A stretch of DNA of 64,000 nt, from contig CAJJJM010000004.1 in NCBI GenBank assembly GCA_905187815.1, positions 1-64,000 of the forward strand, in the 5' to 3' direction. The stretch's first letter is position 1, and each line of letters begins with the position of its first letter. The notes under the pieces are model-generated. The model did no database searches and was not told where the DNA came from. It saw only the letters and a program-made list of their open reading frames with translations. This document shows positions 57,854 through 64,000 of the stretch, in pieces. This DNA comes from an uncultured Methanomassiliicoccaceae archaeon (lineage in GTDB: Archaea; Thermoplasmatota; Thermoplasmata; Methanomassiliicoccales; Methanomethylophilaceae). The translations under genes and the position numbers were made by a program.

Positions 57854-58891
57854 TTATGCCAGGCTCTTGATGGCCCTGACCATGGCTTCCATGTTGGCGT
57901 CAGGGGTGGCGACAGCGATTCCGCATCCGGAGGAGATGATGTTGAATCCAGCGGCGGCAGACCTCTTGGCGGCAGCCTCGACCTCCTCAGGGGTTCCCTG
58001 GAACAGGGGCCTGACGGATCCGACGTTTCCGACGAGGGCGGTCTTGTGTCCGACCTTCTCAACGGCCTTCTCGGGCTCGACCTTCTCCTCGATGGACAGT
58101 CCGGAAACTCCGGTGGCATCCATCTGGTCGAGGATGGGGTAGGTGTCTCCGCAGATGTGGAGGACGGTGTACTTGTCGGCCCTGGGCTTCAGGCAGACCC
58201 TGATGTGGCGTCCGGTGGCCTCCTCGAACATGTCGGGAGCGAGCATGTCGGTGGATCCGGAGGGCTCGGAGCACTGAACGACGTCGGCACCAGCGTCCAT
58301 GAGGGCGTTGGTGTAGGCGGTGACGATGGGGTTGACGGCGTCGACCCACTTGTCGACCTCCTCAGGAGCCATCATCATTCCGAAGATCATGTTCTCGGTG
58401 TTGACGAGGTTTCCGGTGAGGGTGAAGGGTCCGGTGTTTCCGGCAACGACAGCGTAGTTCTCTCCGTGGGACTTGGCGAGGATCTCCATGGCCTTGATGG
58501 CCTCGGCGGGCCTTCCGCCCTGGATGAACTCCTCGGGGGACATCATGACGGAGGGGTCGTCGTACTCTCCGGACATGGGGTCGAATTTGAAGGGGTGTCC
58601 CTTGATCATGGGGGAGGCGTCCTTCTTGTCAACCTGGACCTTGGCGCCGAGCCTCTCGGACTCAGCGGTCAGGCAGAAGGGAGCCCTGACGCACTCGTAT
58701 CCGAAGACATCGGCCTGGGCGGCACCGAGTTTGGCCATGATCTCGGCGTTCTTGTGGGCCTCGGGCCAGGCGGCACCGGTCTTCTCCATCTGTCCGAGGG
58801 TGGCGGACTGGGTGAAGATGGCGACAGCGGGCCTGTCCAGGGATTCCTGTTTCATAGCAGCGAGTACTCTGTCTCTAGGAGTCATTGTCAT
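57854..58891 (-). CDS. Methylcobamide:CoM methyltransferase (MtaA/MtbA family)
   Basis: 345 residues, uroporphyrinogen-decarboxylase fold. The zinc ligands of the family are visible: His and Cys in VLHICGDTYPIL and Cys in IISSGCGIAVATP. It transfers the methyl group from a methylated corrinoid protein (charged from methanol or methylamines) to coenzyme M, the entry step of methyl-reducing methanogenesis. MtaA (methanol) and MtbA (methylamines) cannot be separated safely here. ATG 58891 has GGAG eight bases before it. No corrinoid protein gene adjoins. Codon usage is highly biased, which suggests strong expression. Confidence 0.9.
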   Translation of the reverse strand: MTMTPRDRVLAAMKQESLDRPAVAIFTQSATLGQMEKTGAAWPEAHKNAEIMAKLGAAQADVFGYECVRAPFCLTAESERLGAKVQVDKKDASPMIKGHPFKFDPMSGEYDDPSVMMSPEEFIQGGRPAEAIKAMEILAKSHGENYAVVAGNTGPFTLTGNLVNTENMIFGMMMAPEEVDKWVDAVNPIVTAYTNALMDAGADVVQCSEPSGSTDMLAPDMFEEATGRHIRVCLKPRADKYTVLHICGDTYPILDQMDATGVSGLSIEEKVEPEKAVEKVGHKTALVGNVGSVRPLFQGTPEEVEAAAKRSAAAGFNIISSGCGIAVATPDANMEAMVRAIKSLA

Positions 58892-59008
58892 TTTGATTTC
58901 TCCTTGATTGAGCAAATGCCTTTCTCATATTTTAATGGACCTACCTTGGCTCCATCGTTCTTTATTACGCGCGCGTTTATAGGAATCCGGACGGCTATTA
59001 AGCTCCGT

Positions 59009-59731
59009 TCAGAGGGTGACCTCCGACAGGTCCCTGAGGGTGCCCAGATCCATCAGTCCCATGTCGGTGACGCCGTATATCTCGGCGGAGGCGAAGTCGG
59101 AGCTTTTCAGGGCCGGGGCCATCACGCACTCCTTGTCGAGCACCAGGTCGTTCCCGGACGAGAACGGGCTGAACGGTGGCAGGACGATGACCCCGTCCTT
59201 CCTGGCATGGACGAAGCACTGGATCTTCATGCCGCCTCCGACAGACCCAGGGATCCTGACGGACGGGTGCTCGTGCCCGATTATCACAGGCCTCACGCCC
59301 GAGTCCACATGTCCGTGCTCCAGCCTGTATCCCATGATATCGATGTTGTCCACAGCCAGGATCCCCAGGTCGGAGATGATGTTCTGGATGTAGTTGTCGT
59401 GGTTCCCCTTGATGACGACCGTCTCGGCGGCCTCGGAGAGCAGTCCGATGATCCTCCTGACCTCGCGCTTCTCCTCGAACCCGGCACGCTTGAAGTCGTG
59501 TTTCACGTCCCCTAGCAGGACCACCCTCTCAGGCTCGTAGCGGCAGAGGATGTCGTTGAGAGCGTCGCGGATCGAGTCCGTGTTTATCCTGGGTATGTAC
59601 ATCCCCTCCTGTTCGAGGGCGCGCTCGTATCCGAGATGAAGGTCCCCGAGGACCACGGTCGGCCCCTCCTTGAGCACCAGGCATCTGTCGCTCGTGATGC
59701 GGACGCCCGGGAGGATCTCCTTGTACCTCAT
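59009..59731 (-). CDS. Metallophosphoesterase (calcineurin-like)
   Basis: 240 residues. Metal motifs in order: GDLHLGYE (D-x-H), LLGDVKHDF (GD-x2-H), KGNHDNYI (GNHD), LEHGHVDSG and GHEHPSVRI. This matches archaeal phosphoesterases of the helicase-associated (Hel308/Lhr-linked) MPE group, often two-metal phosphodiesterases acting on nucleic acid or nucleotides. CTTTTTATGA about 27 bases before ATG 59731 supports this leaderless start. Confidence 0.88.
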   Translation of the reverse strand: MRYKEILPGVRITSDRCLVLKEGPTVVLGDLHLGYERALEQEGMYIPRINTDSIRDALNDILCRYEPERVVLLGDVKHDFKRAGFEEKREVRRIIGLLSEAAETVVIKGNHDNYIQNIISDLGILAVDNIDIMGYRLEHGHVDSGVRPVIIGHEHPSVRIPGSVGGGMKIQCFVHARKDGVIVLPPFSPFSSGNDLVLDKECVMAPALKSSDFASAEIYGVTDMGLMDLGTLRDLSEVTL

Positions 59732-59806
59732 GTCTCTCGTGAATGGATGGTCATAAAAAGATGCTTTTCCCGGCTCCATTGCAAGCGGCGGGGCCGGGAG
59801 TTTTGC

Positions 59807-59911
59807 TCAGTTGCCCGAGCCCGCTGGCCTGTCCACAGGCTGTCCGCATGTGGGGCACATCGAGAACGGGTAGAGCGCGGGGATTTCGTGTCCGCAGTAG
59901 GTGCATCTCAT
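59807..59911 (-). CDS. 34-residue zinc-ribbon microprotein
   Basis: Reads MRCTYCGHEIPALYPFSMCP, then TCGQPVDRPAGSGN and TGA. Two CxxC knuckles 13 residues apart would bind one zinc. GCTTTTAACC about 27 bases before the ATG is a good TATA box. The bases GAGAGACATGAG at its start equal those at the start of the metallophosphoesterase gene downstream, so both seem to have leaderless starts of the same kind. Could be a nucleic-acid-binding or adaptor peptide. Confidence 0.72.
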   Translation of the reverse strand: MRCTYCGHEIPALYPFSMCPTCGQPVDRPAGSGN

Positions 59912-60101
59912 GTCTCTCAACTATCCGAGCGGAGGTTAAAAGCGGTTCCGAGCTACCCCGTCGGACATAAACTACCCTTGCGGAAGTTGGATGATTGCGC
60001 ACTCGGAGGACTGGCACTTGGATCCCCATCAACCCATATTCGGGTTGGGTCCACCAGGGTCCGATAACCTTAACCACGGCGGCGGACTACACCCGCCGTC
60101 C

Positions 60102-60863
60102 ATGATAACACACACTTTCCAGATTCTGCCGTCCGTCGGCGCCAAGAAGGAGAAGGCGATATGGGAGGACGGTGTCCGCACCTGGGATGAATTCCTATCG
60201 GCCGATTCGGTGCACACGATGAGGCCAGAGGCCAAGGAGAGGGGCGACATCCTGCTGACCCAGGCATCGGAACTCCTCGATGACGGGGACTCCCGTTCGC
60301 TGGCGGACATGATGCCGAAGGGGGAGGTGTGGAGGATGTACCGTCACTTCAGGGACTCCGCCGCGTATCTGGATATCGAGACCGACGGGCTGTCCAGGGA
60401 CTCCCTGGTGACCGTCGTCACAGTACACCGTCCTGCCGACACGGTCACCCTGACGGAGGGCATAGACCTGACCCCGGACGCTCTGGCACAGGCGCTGGAC
60501 GGTGTCTCGATCCTTGTTACGTTCAACGGCAGTTGCTTCGACGTGCCGGTCCTCAGGAACAGCTTCCCGGAGGTTGACTGGGACATACCGCAGTTCGACC
60601 TGCGCTTCGCATCCAGGAAGGTCGGCTACCGCGGAGGGCTGAAGCCCCTGGAGATCGAGATGGGGATAACAAGGTCCGAGGACATCGAGGGCGTAGACGG
60701 TGCCGATGCCGTGCGTCTCTGGAAGATGTGGGAGAGGCACGGGGATCGCGACGCGCTCGAGATCCTGACCGAGTACAACCGTGCCGATACCGTGAACCTG
60801 GAGAGGATAGCCGACACGATCTACGAAAGGCTGGTGAGGGAGCATGCCGGCTTCCGCTGGTGA
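60102..60863 (+). CDS. RNase H-fold exonuclease (YprB-like)
   Basis: 253 residues. Exonuclease motifs: YLDIETDGLSRD (Exo I, D-x-E), VTFNGSCFDVPVLRNSF (Exo II, N-x3-F-D) and EYNRADTVNLERIA (Exo III, Y-N-x2-D). The order matches YprB/RNase H-like 3'-5' exonucleases. The helical N-terminus (FQILPSVGAKKEKAIWEDG) resembles a helix-hairpin-like DNA-binding lead. The end overlaps the DHH nuclease gene by 20 bases, indicating a joint role in DNA or RNA end processing. Confidence 0.85.
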   Translation: MITHTFQILPSVGAKKEKAIWEDGVRTWDEFLSADSVHTMRPEAKERGDILLTQASELLDDGDSRSLADMMPKGEVWRMYRHFRDSAAYLDIETDGLSRDSLVTVVTVHRPADTVTLTEGIDLTPDALAQALDGVSILVTFNGSCFDVPVLRNSFPEVDWDIPQFDLRFASRKVGYRGGLKPLEIEMGITRSEDIEGVDGADAVRLWKMWERHGDRDALEILTEYNRADTVNLERIADTIYERLVREHAGFRW

Positions 60864-62256
60864 TCTACGCAGGATGCAGAGGGACCTCGATGCGGCGGCG
60901 TCGCAGCTCAGGGACGCGCAGGACATCCTGATCATCTCTCACATCGATGCCGACGGTATATCGGCGGGCGCGGTGGCGGACATCCCCGCCGAGAGGCTCG
61001 GCAAGACGCACGAGGTCCGGTTCGAGAAGAAGATATCGGAGGAGACCGTCGAGGCGATCAACTCGTCTGAGCAGAGCCTGGTCTGGATATGCGACCTCGG
61101 CAGCGGATACCTCTCCGAATTCACCAGGGACGGCATCATAGTCACCGACCATCATGTCCCGGATCCGAGGTGGAGGAGGAAGCAGACCGTCCTCGACAGC
61201 TTCACCGGGATCACCCACCTCAATCCGCACGTCTACGGCATGGACGGATCATACGAGGTCTGCGGAGCCGGGATGACGTATCTCCTGTCGAAGGCGGTGG
61301 ACCCGTCGAACGTGGACCTGGCGTACCTGGCGGTCGTCGGCGCGGTCGGCGATTTCCAGGATTCCGGGCATTCCGGTCTTGTGAGTCTTAACAGGGTCAT
61401 CGTCGATGACGCGTGCGCCAACGGCGACCTGGTCGTGGATCACGATCTGAGGTTCTTCGGAAGGGAGACCCGTCCGATAAACCAGTATCTGCAGTTCAGC
61501 AGCGATCCGCAGATCCCGGGGCTCAGCGACAACGCGTCCGGATGCCTCCAGTTCCTTGATTCCATGGGGATCAGAGGCAAGGATGGCGGCAGATGGAGGG
61601 TCTGGAACGACCTCTCCCCCGAGGAGAGGGAGCGCGCCACCGAGCGCATCCTTGAGCTCGTCGGTCCGGATCAGGAGTCGAGGGCCTTCGGCGAGATGTA
61701 CACGTTCCCCAACATGCCCCGCGGGACGGGCCTGAGGGATGCCAAGGAGTTCGCCACGGTCCTGAACTCGTGTGGCAGGTACGAGGATGCCGAGACCGGG
61801 CTGAGGATCTGCCGCGGGGACATGTCGGCTCTCAAGGATGCCGAGAGGAACCGTGCGGAGCACCGCAGGCACATCTCATCGGCGATGTCGTACATCAAGG
61901 ACAACCATCTGCTCAGGGAGAGGCGCTTCATCCAGTGGTTCGACGCCGGCTCCGAGATAAAGGAGACCGTTGTGGGGATCGTCGCAGGGATGGTCCTCAG
62001 CTCCGGTGAATGCGCCCGCAACATCCCGATAATCGCGTTCGCGGACTCCGATGACGGGACCAAGGTCTCTGCCAGGGCCGACAGACGTCTGGTCGACCGT
62101 GGCCTCGACCTGTCGAGCGTTATGAAGACCGCGGCGGAGCTGGTCGGGGGCTACGGGGGAGGGCATACGGTGGCGGCCGGTGCGACGATCCCGCCTGACA
62201 AGAAGGAGCAGTTCCTGGACATCGTGGAGGATTTGGTGTCCTCGCAGGTCGAATGA
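60844..62256 (+). CDS. DHH-family single-strand exonuclease (archaeal RecJ/GAN-like)
   Basis: 470 residues. Motif I ISHIDADGISAGAVAD, motif II LVWICDLGSG, DHH motif TDHHVPDPRW, AVVGAVGDFQDSG, and the DHHA1 end VGGYGGGHTVAAGATIP. This is the archaeal RecJ-like group, including GAN, which joins GINS in the replisome and degrades single strands, and related RNA-active proteins. Starts inside the exonuclease gene, so expression is coupled. Confidence 0.92.
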   Translation: MPASAGDLRRMQRDLDAAASQLRDAQDILIISHIDADGISAGAVADIPAERLGKTHEVRFEKKISEETVEAINSSEQSLVWICDLGSGYLSEFTRDGIIVTDHHVPDPRWRRKQTVLDSFTGITHLNPHVYGMDGSYEVCGAGMTYLLSKAVDPSNVDLAYLAVVGAVGDFQDSGHSGLVSLNRVIVDDACANGDLVVDHDLRFFGRETRPINQYLQFSSDPQIPGLSDNASGCLQFLDSMGIRGKDGGRWRVWNDLSPEERERATERILELVGPDQESRAFGEMYTFPNMPRGTGLRDAKEFATVLNSCGRYEDAETGLRICRGDMSALKDAERNRAEHRRHISSAMSYIKDNHLLRERRFIQWFDAGSEIKETVVGIVAGMVLSSGECARNIPIIAFADSDDGTKVSARADRRLVDRGLDLSSVMKTAAELVGGYGGGHTVAAGATIPPDKKEQFLDIVEDLVSSQVE

Positions 62257-62284
62257 CGGTGGGGCGCCGCCAGAATATCGGTGT

Positions 62285-62351
62285 CCCTAAACCTACTGAA
62301 ATTAGGGTTGCCTGATTTTGGAGAACCTGATACGATTGCATCATAGCAATC
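62285..62351. other. Two hairpins after the DHH nuclease gene
   Basis: CCCTAA ... TTAGGG (62285-62290 and 62302-62307) and GATTGC-ATCATA-GCAATC (62334-62351). They sit in a 244-base AT-richer gap and may mark the end of the DHH transcript or fold in a leader RNA. Confidence 0.4.
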
Positions 62352-62443
62352 TAAACAAGGGGTAGCCAGATGTTTCCGGGATGTTTGATGAATGGGTTAG
62401 GATGAACTAACATTTGCTGTCGATTTTCAGACATTCCTAACTC

Positions 62444-62484
62444 AAAAATCGGTACATTCAAATACCCTTCAGAAAAATCGGTAC
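62444..62484 (+). repeat. Direct repeat before the ferredoxin gene
   Basis: AAAAATCGGTAC occurs at 62444-62455 and 62473-62484, 29 bases start to start (near three helical turns), the second copy ending 16 bases before the ferredoxin ATG. The spacing fits paired binding sites on one DNA face. Confidence 0.65.
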
Positions 62485-62500
62485 TTCAGAGGTAATTCAA

Positions 62501-62665
62501 ATGACAACAATCAACACTTCCGAGTGTGTCGCATGCGGTGCATGCGTGGATGTCTGCCCCGAGAACGCCATCACCTGCGAGGACGTCGCGATCATCGACA
62601 CCTCCAAGTGCAGCAACTGTGGAGCCTGCATCGACGAGTGCCCCTCCAGCTGCATCTCCGCCTGA
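62501..62665 (+). CDS. 2[4Fe-4S] ferredoxin
   Basis: 54 residues. Clusters CVACGACVDVCP and CSNCGACIDECP. Same length and plan as the ferredoxin at 47276-47440, but with extra Cys residues (ITCEDV, SSCISA). AGAGGT ribosome site. Regulated perhaps through the direct repeats just upstream. Candidate electron carrier for methyl reduction or Hdr. Confidence 0.95.
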   Translation: MTTINTSECVACGACVDVCPENAITCEDVAIIDTSKCSNCGACIDECPSSCISA

Positions 62666-62674
62666 AACCCGAAC

Positions 62675-62700
62675 GGGGCCCCGGGCCCCTTTATTCTTTA
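62675..62700 (+). terminator. Terminator after the ferredoxin gene
   Basis: GGGGCC-CCG-GGCCCC followed by TTTATTCTTTA, a stem plus T-rich tail ten bases after the stop. Confidence 0.75.
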
Positions 62701-62783
62701 TATTCTATAATACAGGGACCGATCGGCCCCGGGAAATGGTTTCCACGGATGGCCCGGGGCCACCCGTGATTTGTGTTTCCGTT

Positions 62784-64000
62784 TCAGATGCTCCAATCCT
62801 CGGACATCCTCTGTAGATGCACCATCCTGTCGAAGGTCCCTCCCGCCATCCTTAGATCCTCAGGAGAGCCCTGCTCCTCGACGGTTCCGTTGTTCAGCAC
62901 CACGACCTTGTCCGCATCCTCGATGGTGCGCATCCTGTGGGCCACGATCAGGACCGTCTTGTCCTTCACCAGAGTGGACAGGGCCTGCTGGACCTGCGTC
63001 TCGCATTCGGTGTCCAGGGAGGCGGTGGCCTCATCGAGCAGGATGATCGGCGCATCCTTGAGGATCGCCCTGGCGATGGAGATCCTCTGCCTCTCCCCGC
63101 CTGACAGCTTCGCCCCGTTCTCGCCGATGACCGTGTCGTACCCGTCGGGGAGTGATTCCACGAACGAGTCGCAGTTGGCGAGTCTGGCAGCCTCCCTGAC
63201 CTCCTCGTCTGTGGCATCCCTCCTCCCGATGCGTATGTTGTCCTTCACAGAGGTGTTGAACAGGGTGACGTCCTGGAAGACTATGGAGTAGCATGTCAGG
63301 AGGGTCTCCGGGTCGACGGTGGACACGTCCACCCCGCCGACAGTGATCTTTCCCCCATCCAGGTCCCAGAACCTGGCGGCGAGCTTCGCGGTGGTCGTCT
63401 TCCCCTCCCCGGATGGGCCGATGAGGGCGGTGACCTCGCCCTGTCTGGCGGTGAACGAGACGTCCGAGAGGACCTCCCTCCCTCTGTCGTAGGAGAACCT
63501 GACATGGTCGAACACGATGTCGTATCCGTCCGGGTCGAACTCGACGTCGCCCGTCTGGATGGGTTCGTCCTCTATCTCCTGCATGCGCTCCATGTTGTAC
63601 TCGGCGTTGATCATCGCGGCGATGAACTGGAGGGCGTTGTTCAGCGGGTCGTAGAGCCTGGATATGATGATCAGGAACGCGATGAACACGTAGATGCTGA
63701 TCGATCCCTCCACCAGCATGTATCCTCCGACCAGTGCGGTCGTCACGATCCCGAACTTGAGGACCAGTTGGGCCCAGACCACGAAGATCGCCACCATGTA
63801 CTCCGCCTTGAACTCGGCCCGCTCCACGGCGTCCAGCTTCGCGAACAGCCCGTCGAGATACCTCCCTCCGGCGCCGTTCACCCTCAGGTCCCTCATTGAC
63901 TCGAGGCACTCCTGGATCCCCTCCGTGGCCTCCAGAGTCCTGTCGAACTTGTATCTGTTGTATCTGTCCTGGAACCTCTTCGAGAGGAGGACGATGGCGA
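62784..64000 (-). CDS. ABC exporter with fused membrane and ATPase domains (N-terminus beyond the edge)
   Basis: The visible ~405 residues are the C-terminal part of a type I exporter half-transporter. Membrane segments (YMVAIFVVWAQLVLKFGIVT, ISIYVFIAFLIIISRLYDPL) are followed by the ATPase domain: Walker A GPSGEGKTTT, Q-loop VFQDVTLFNTSVKDNIRIG, signature LSGGERQRISIARA, Walker B PIILLDEATASLD, switch VAHRM. The frame is open through base 64000, so the start and first membrane helices are missing. The substrate (lipid, peptide or drug) is unknown. Confidence 0.92.
   Translation of the reverse strand, partial: AIVLLSKRFQDRYNRYKFDRTLEATEGIQECLESMRDLRVNGAGGRYLDGLFAKLDAVERAEFKAEYMVAIFVVWAQLVLKFGIVTTALVGGYMLVEGSISIYVFIAFLIIISRLYDPLNNALQFIAAMINAEYNMERMQEIEDEPIQTGDVEFDPDGYDIVFDHVRFSYDRGREVLSDVSFTARQGEVTALIGPSGEGKTTTAKLAARFWDLDGGKITVGGVDVSTVDPETLLTCYSIVFQDVTLFNTSVKDNIRIGRRDATDEEVREAARLANCDSFVESLPDGYDTVIGENGAKLSGGERQRISIARAILKDAPIILLDEATASLDTECETQVQQALSTLVKDKTVLIVAHRMRTIEDADKVVVLNNGTVEEQGSPEDLRMAGGTFDRMVHLQRMSEDWSI

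Noticed and set aside
57854..58891. Pyrrolysine (in-frame TAG) in the methyltransferase region
   Set aside because: The gene is of the MtaA/MtbA family, which does not use pyrrolysine, and has no internal TAG; no mtmB/mtbB/mttB gene is in the window.
57848..59515. 555-codon open frame on the plus strand
   Set aside because: Lies antisense to the methyltransferase and phosphoesterase genes; Gly/Val/Asp repeats reflect codon bias of those genes, not a protein.

Overview
The window is about 64 kb of gene-dense, high-GC archaeal DNA. It most likely comes from a methyl-reducing methanogen of the Methanomassiliicoccales (Methanomethylophilaceae type, Thermoplasmata). Evidence: a MtaA/MtbA-type methylcobamide:coenzyme M methyltransferase, an HdrD-like CCG-domain protein, many small ferredoxins, archaeal promoters with TATA boxes about 25 bases before leaderless starts, an archaeal DHH/RecJ-like nuclease, DRG GTPase, a DUF54 RNA-binding protein, and BspA/InlB-type surface proteins as known from gut members of this order. 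The order is an inference; no rRNA gene is present. No CRISPR array, complete insertion sequence or rRNA operon was seen. Four tRNA genes are present (His-GTG, Gly-GCC, Asp-GTC, Ile-GAT).

Layout. 1-2.2 kb: RtcB (cut by the left edge), a GNAT and an HdrD-like protein. 2.4-4.5 kb: tRNA-His and a bacterial-type threonyl-tRNA synthetase. 4.6-7.6 kb: an orphan Phd/YefM-like antitoxin, an AT-rich patch, and a divergent island with a NYN nuclease flanked by two coiled-coil proteins that seem to share a C-terminal domain. 7.6-11.8 kb: DEAD-box helicase, tRNA-Gly, class II Fic protein, histidyl-tRNA synthetase. 11.7-19.8 kb: a cell-surface region with a secreted protein whose frame runs into hisS, two paralogous membrane proteins, a 761-residue BspA-like adhesin, and an ABC-2 transporter operon whose permease is split by an in-frame TGA. 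19.9-23.7 kb: RNase HI, bacterial-type PanD, and an iron/cobalamin ABC importer with a palindromic operator candidate. 24-29 kb: tRNA-Asp, a VOC protein, SufCB, an FMN reductase, and ferredoxin-like proteins.

29.3-37.7 kb is the most accessory-looking part: a Sel1-type two-gene operon, then a leftward four-gene operon (TerB-N/TerB-C-like protein, BrxD-type DUF2791 ATPase, Lhr/BrxHI-like helicase, small acidic protein). I read the latter as a candidate stand-alone defence or DNA-processing cassette related to type 2 BREX components.

37.9-48 kb holds transporters (BASS, short formate/nitrite family, CNNM/CorC), a tRNA-Ile, small zinc-ribbon and PPOX proteins, a PAS protein, an FAD-dependent ferredoxin-NADP reductase-like enzyme, a ferredoxin and an amidohydrolase. 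48.5-53 kb is a translation and energy-sensing cluster (UspA, CBS protein, GlyRS, and a four-CBS protein with a ribosome-hibernation-factor-like tail). 53-57.4 kb: zinc-ribbon membrane protein, zinc-finger helical protein, DRG GTPase, ornithine carbamoyltransferase. 57.4-64 kb: a 440-base gene-poor stretch, the methyltransferase, a metallophosphoesterase, a 34-residue zinc-ribbon protein, an RNase H-fold exonuclease overlapping a DHH nuclease, a second ferredoxin, and an ABC exporter cut by the right edge.
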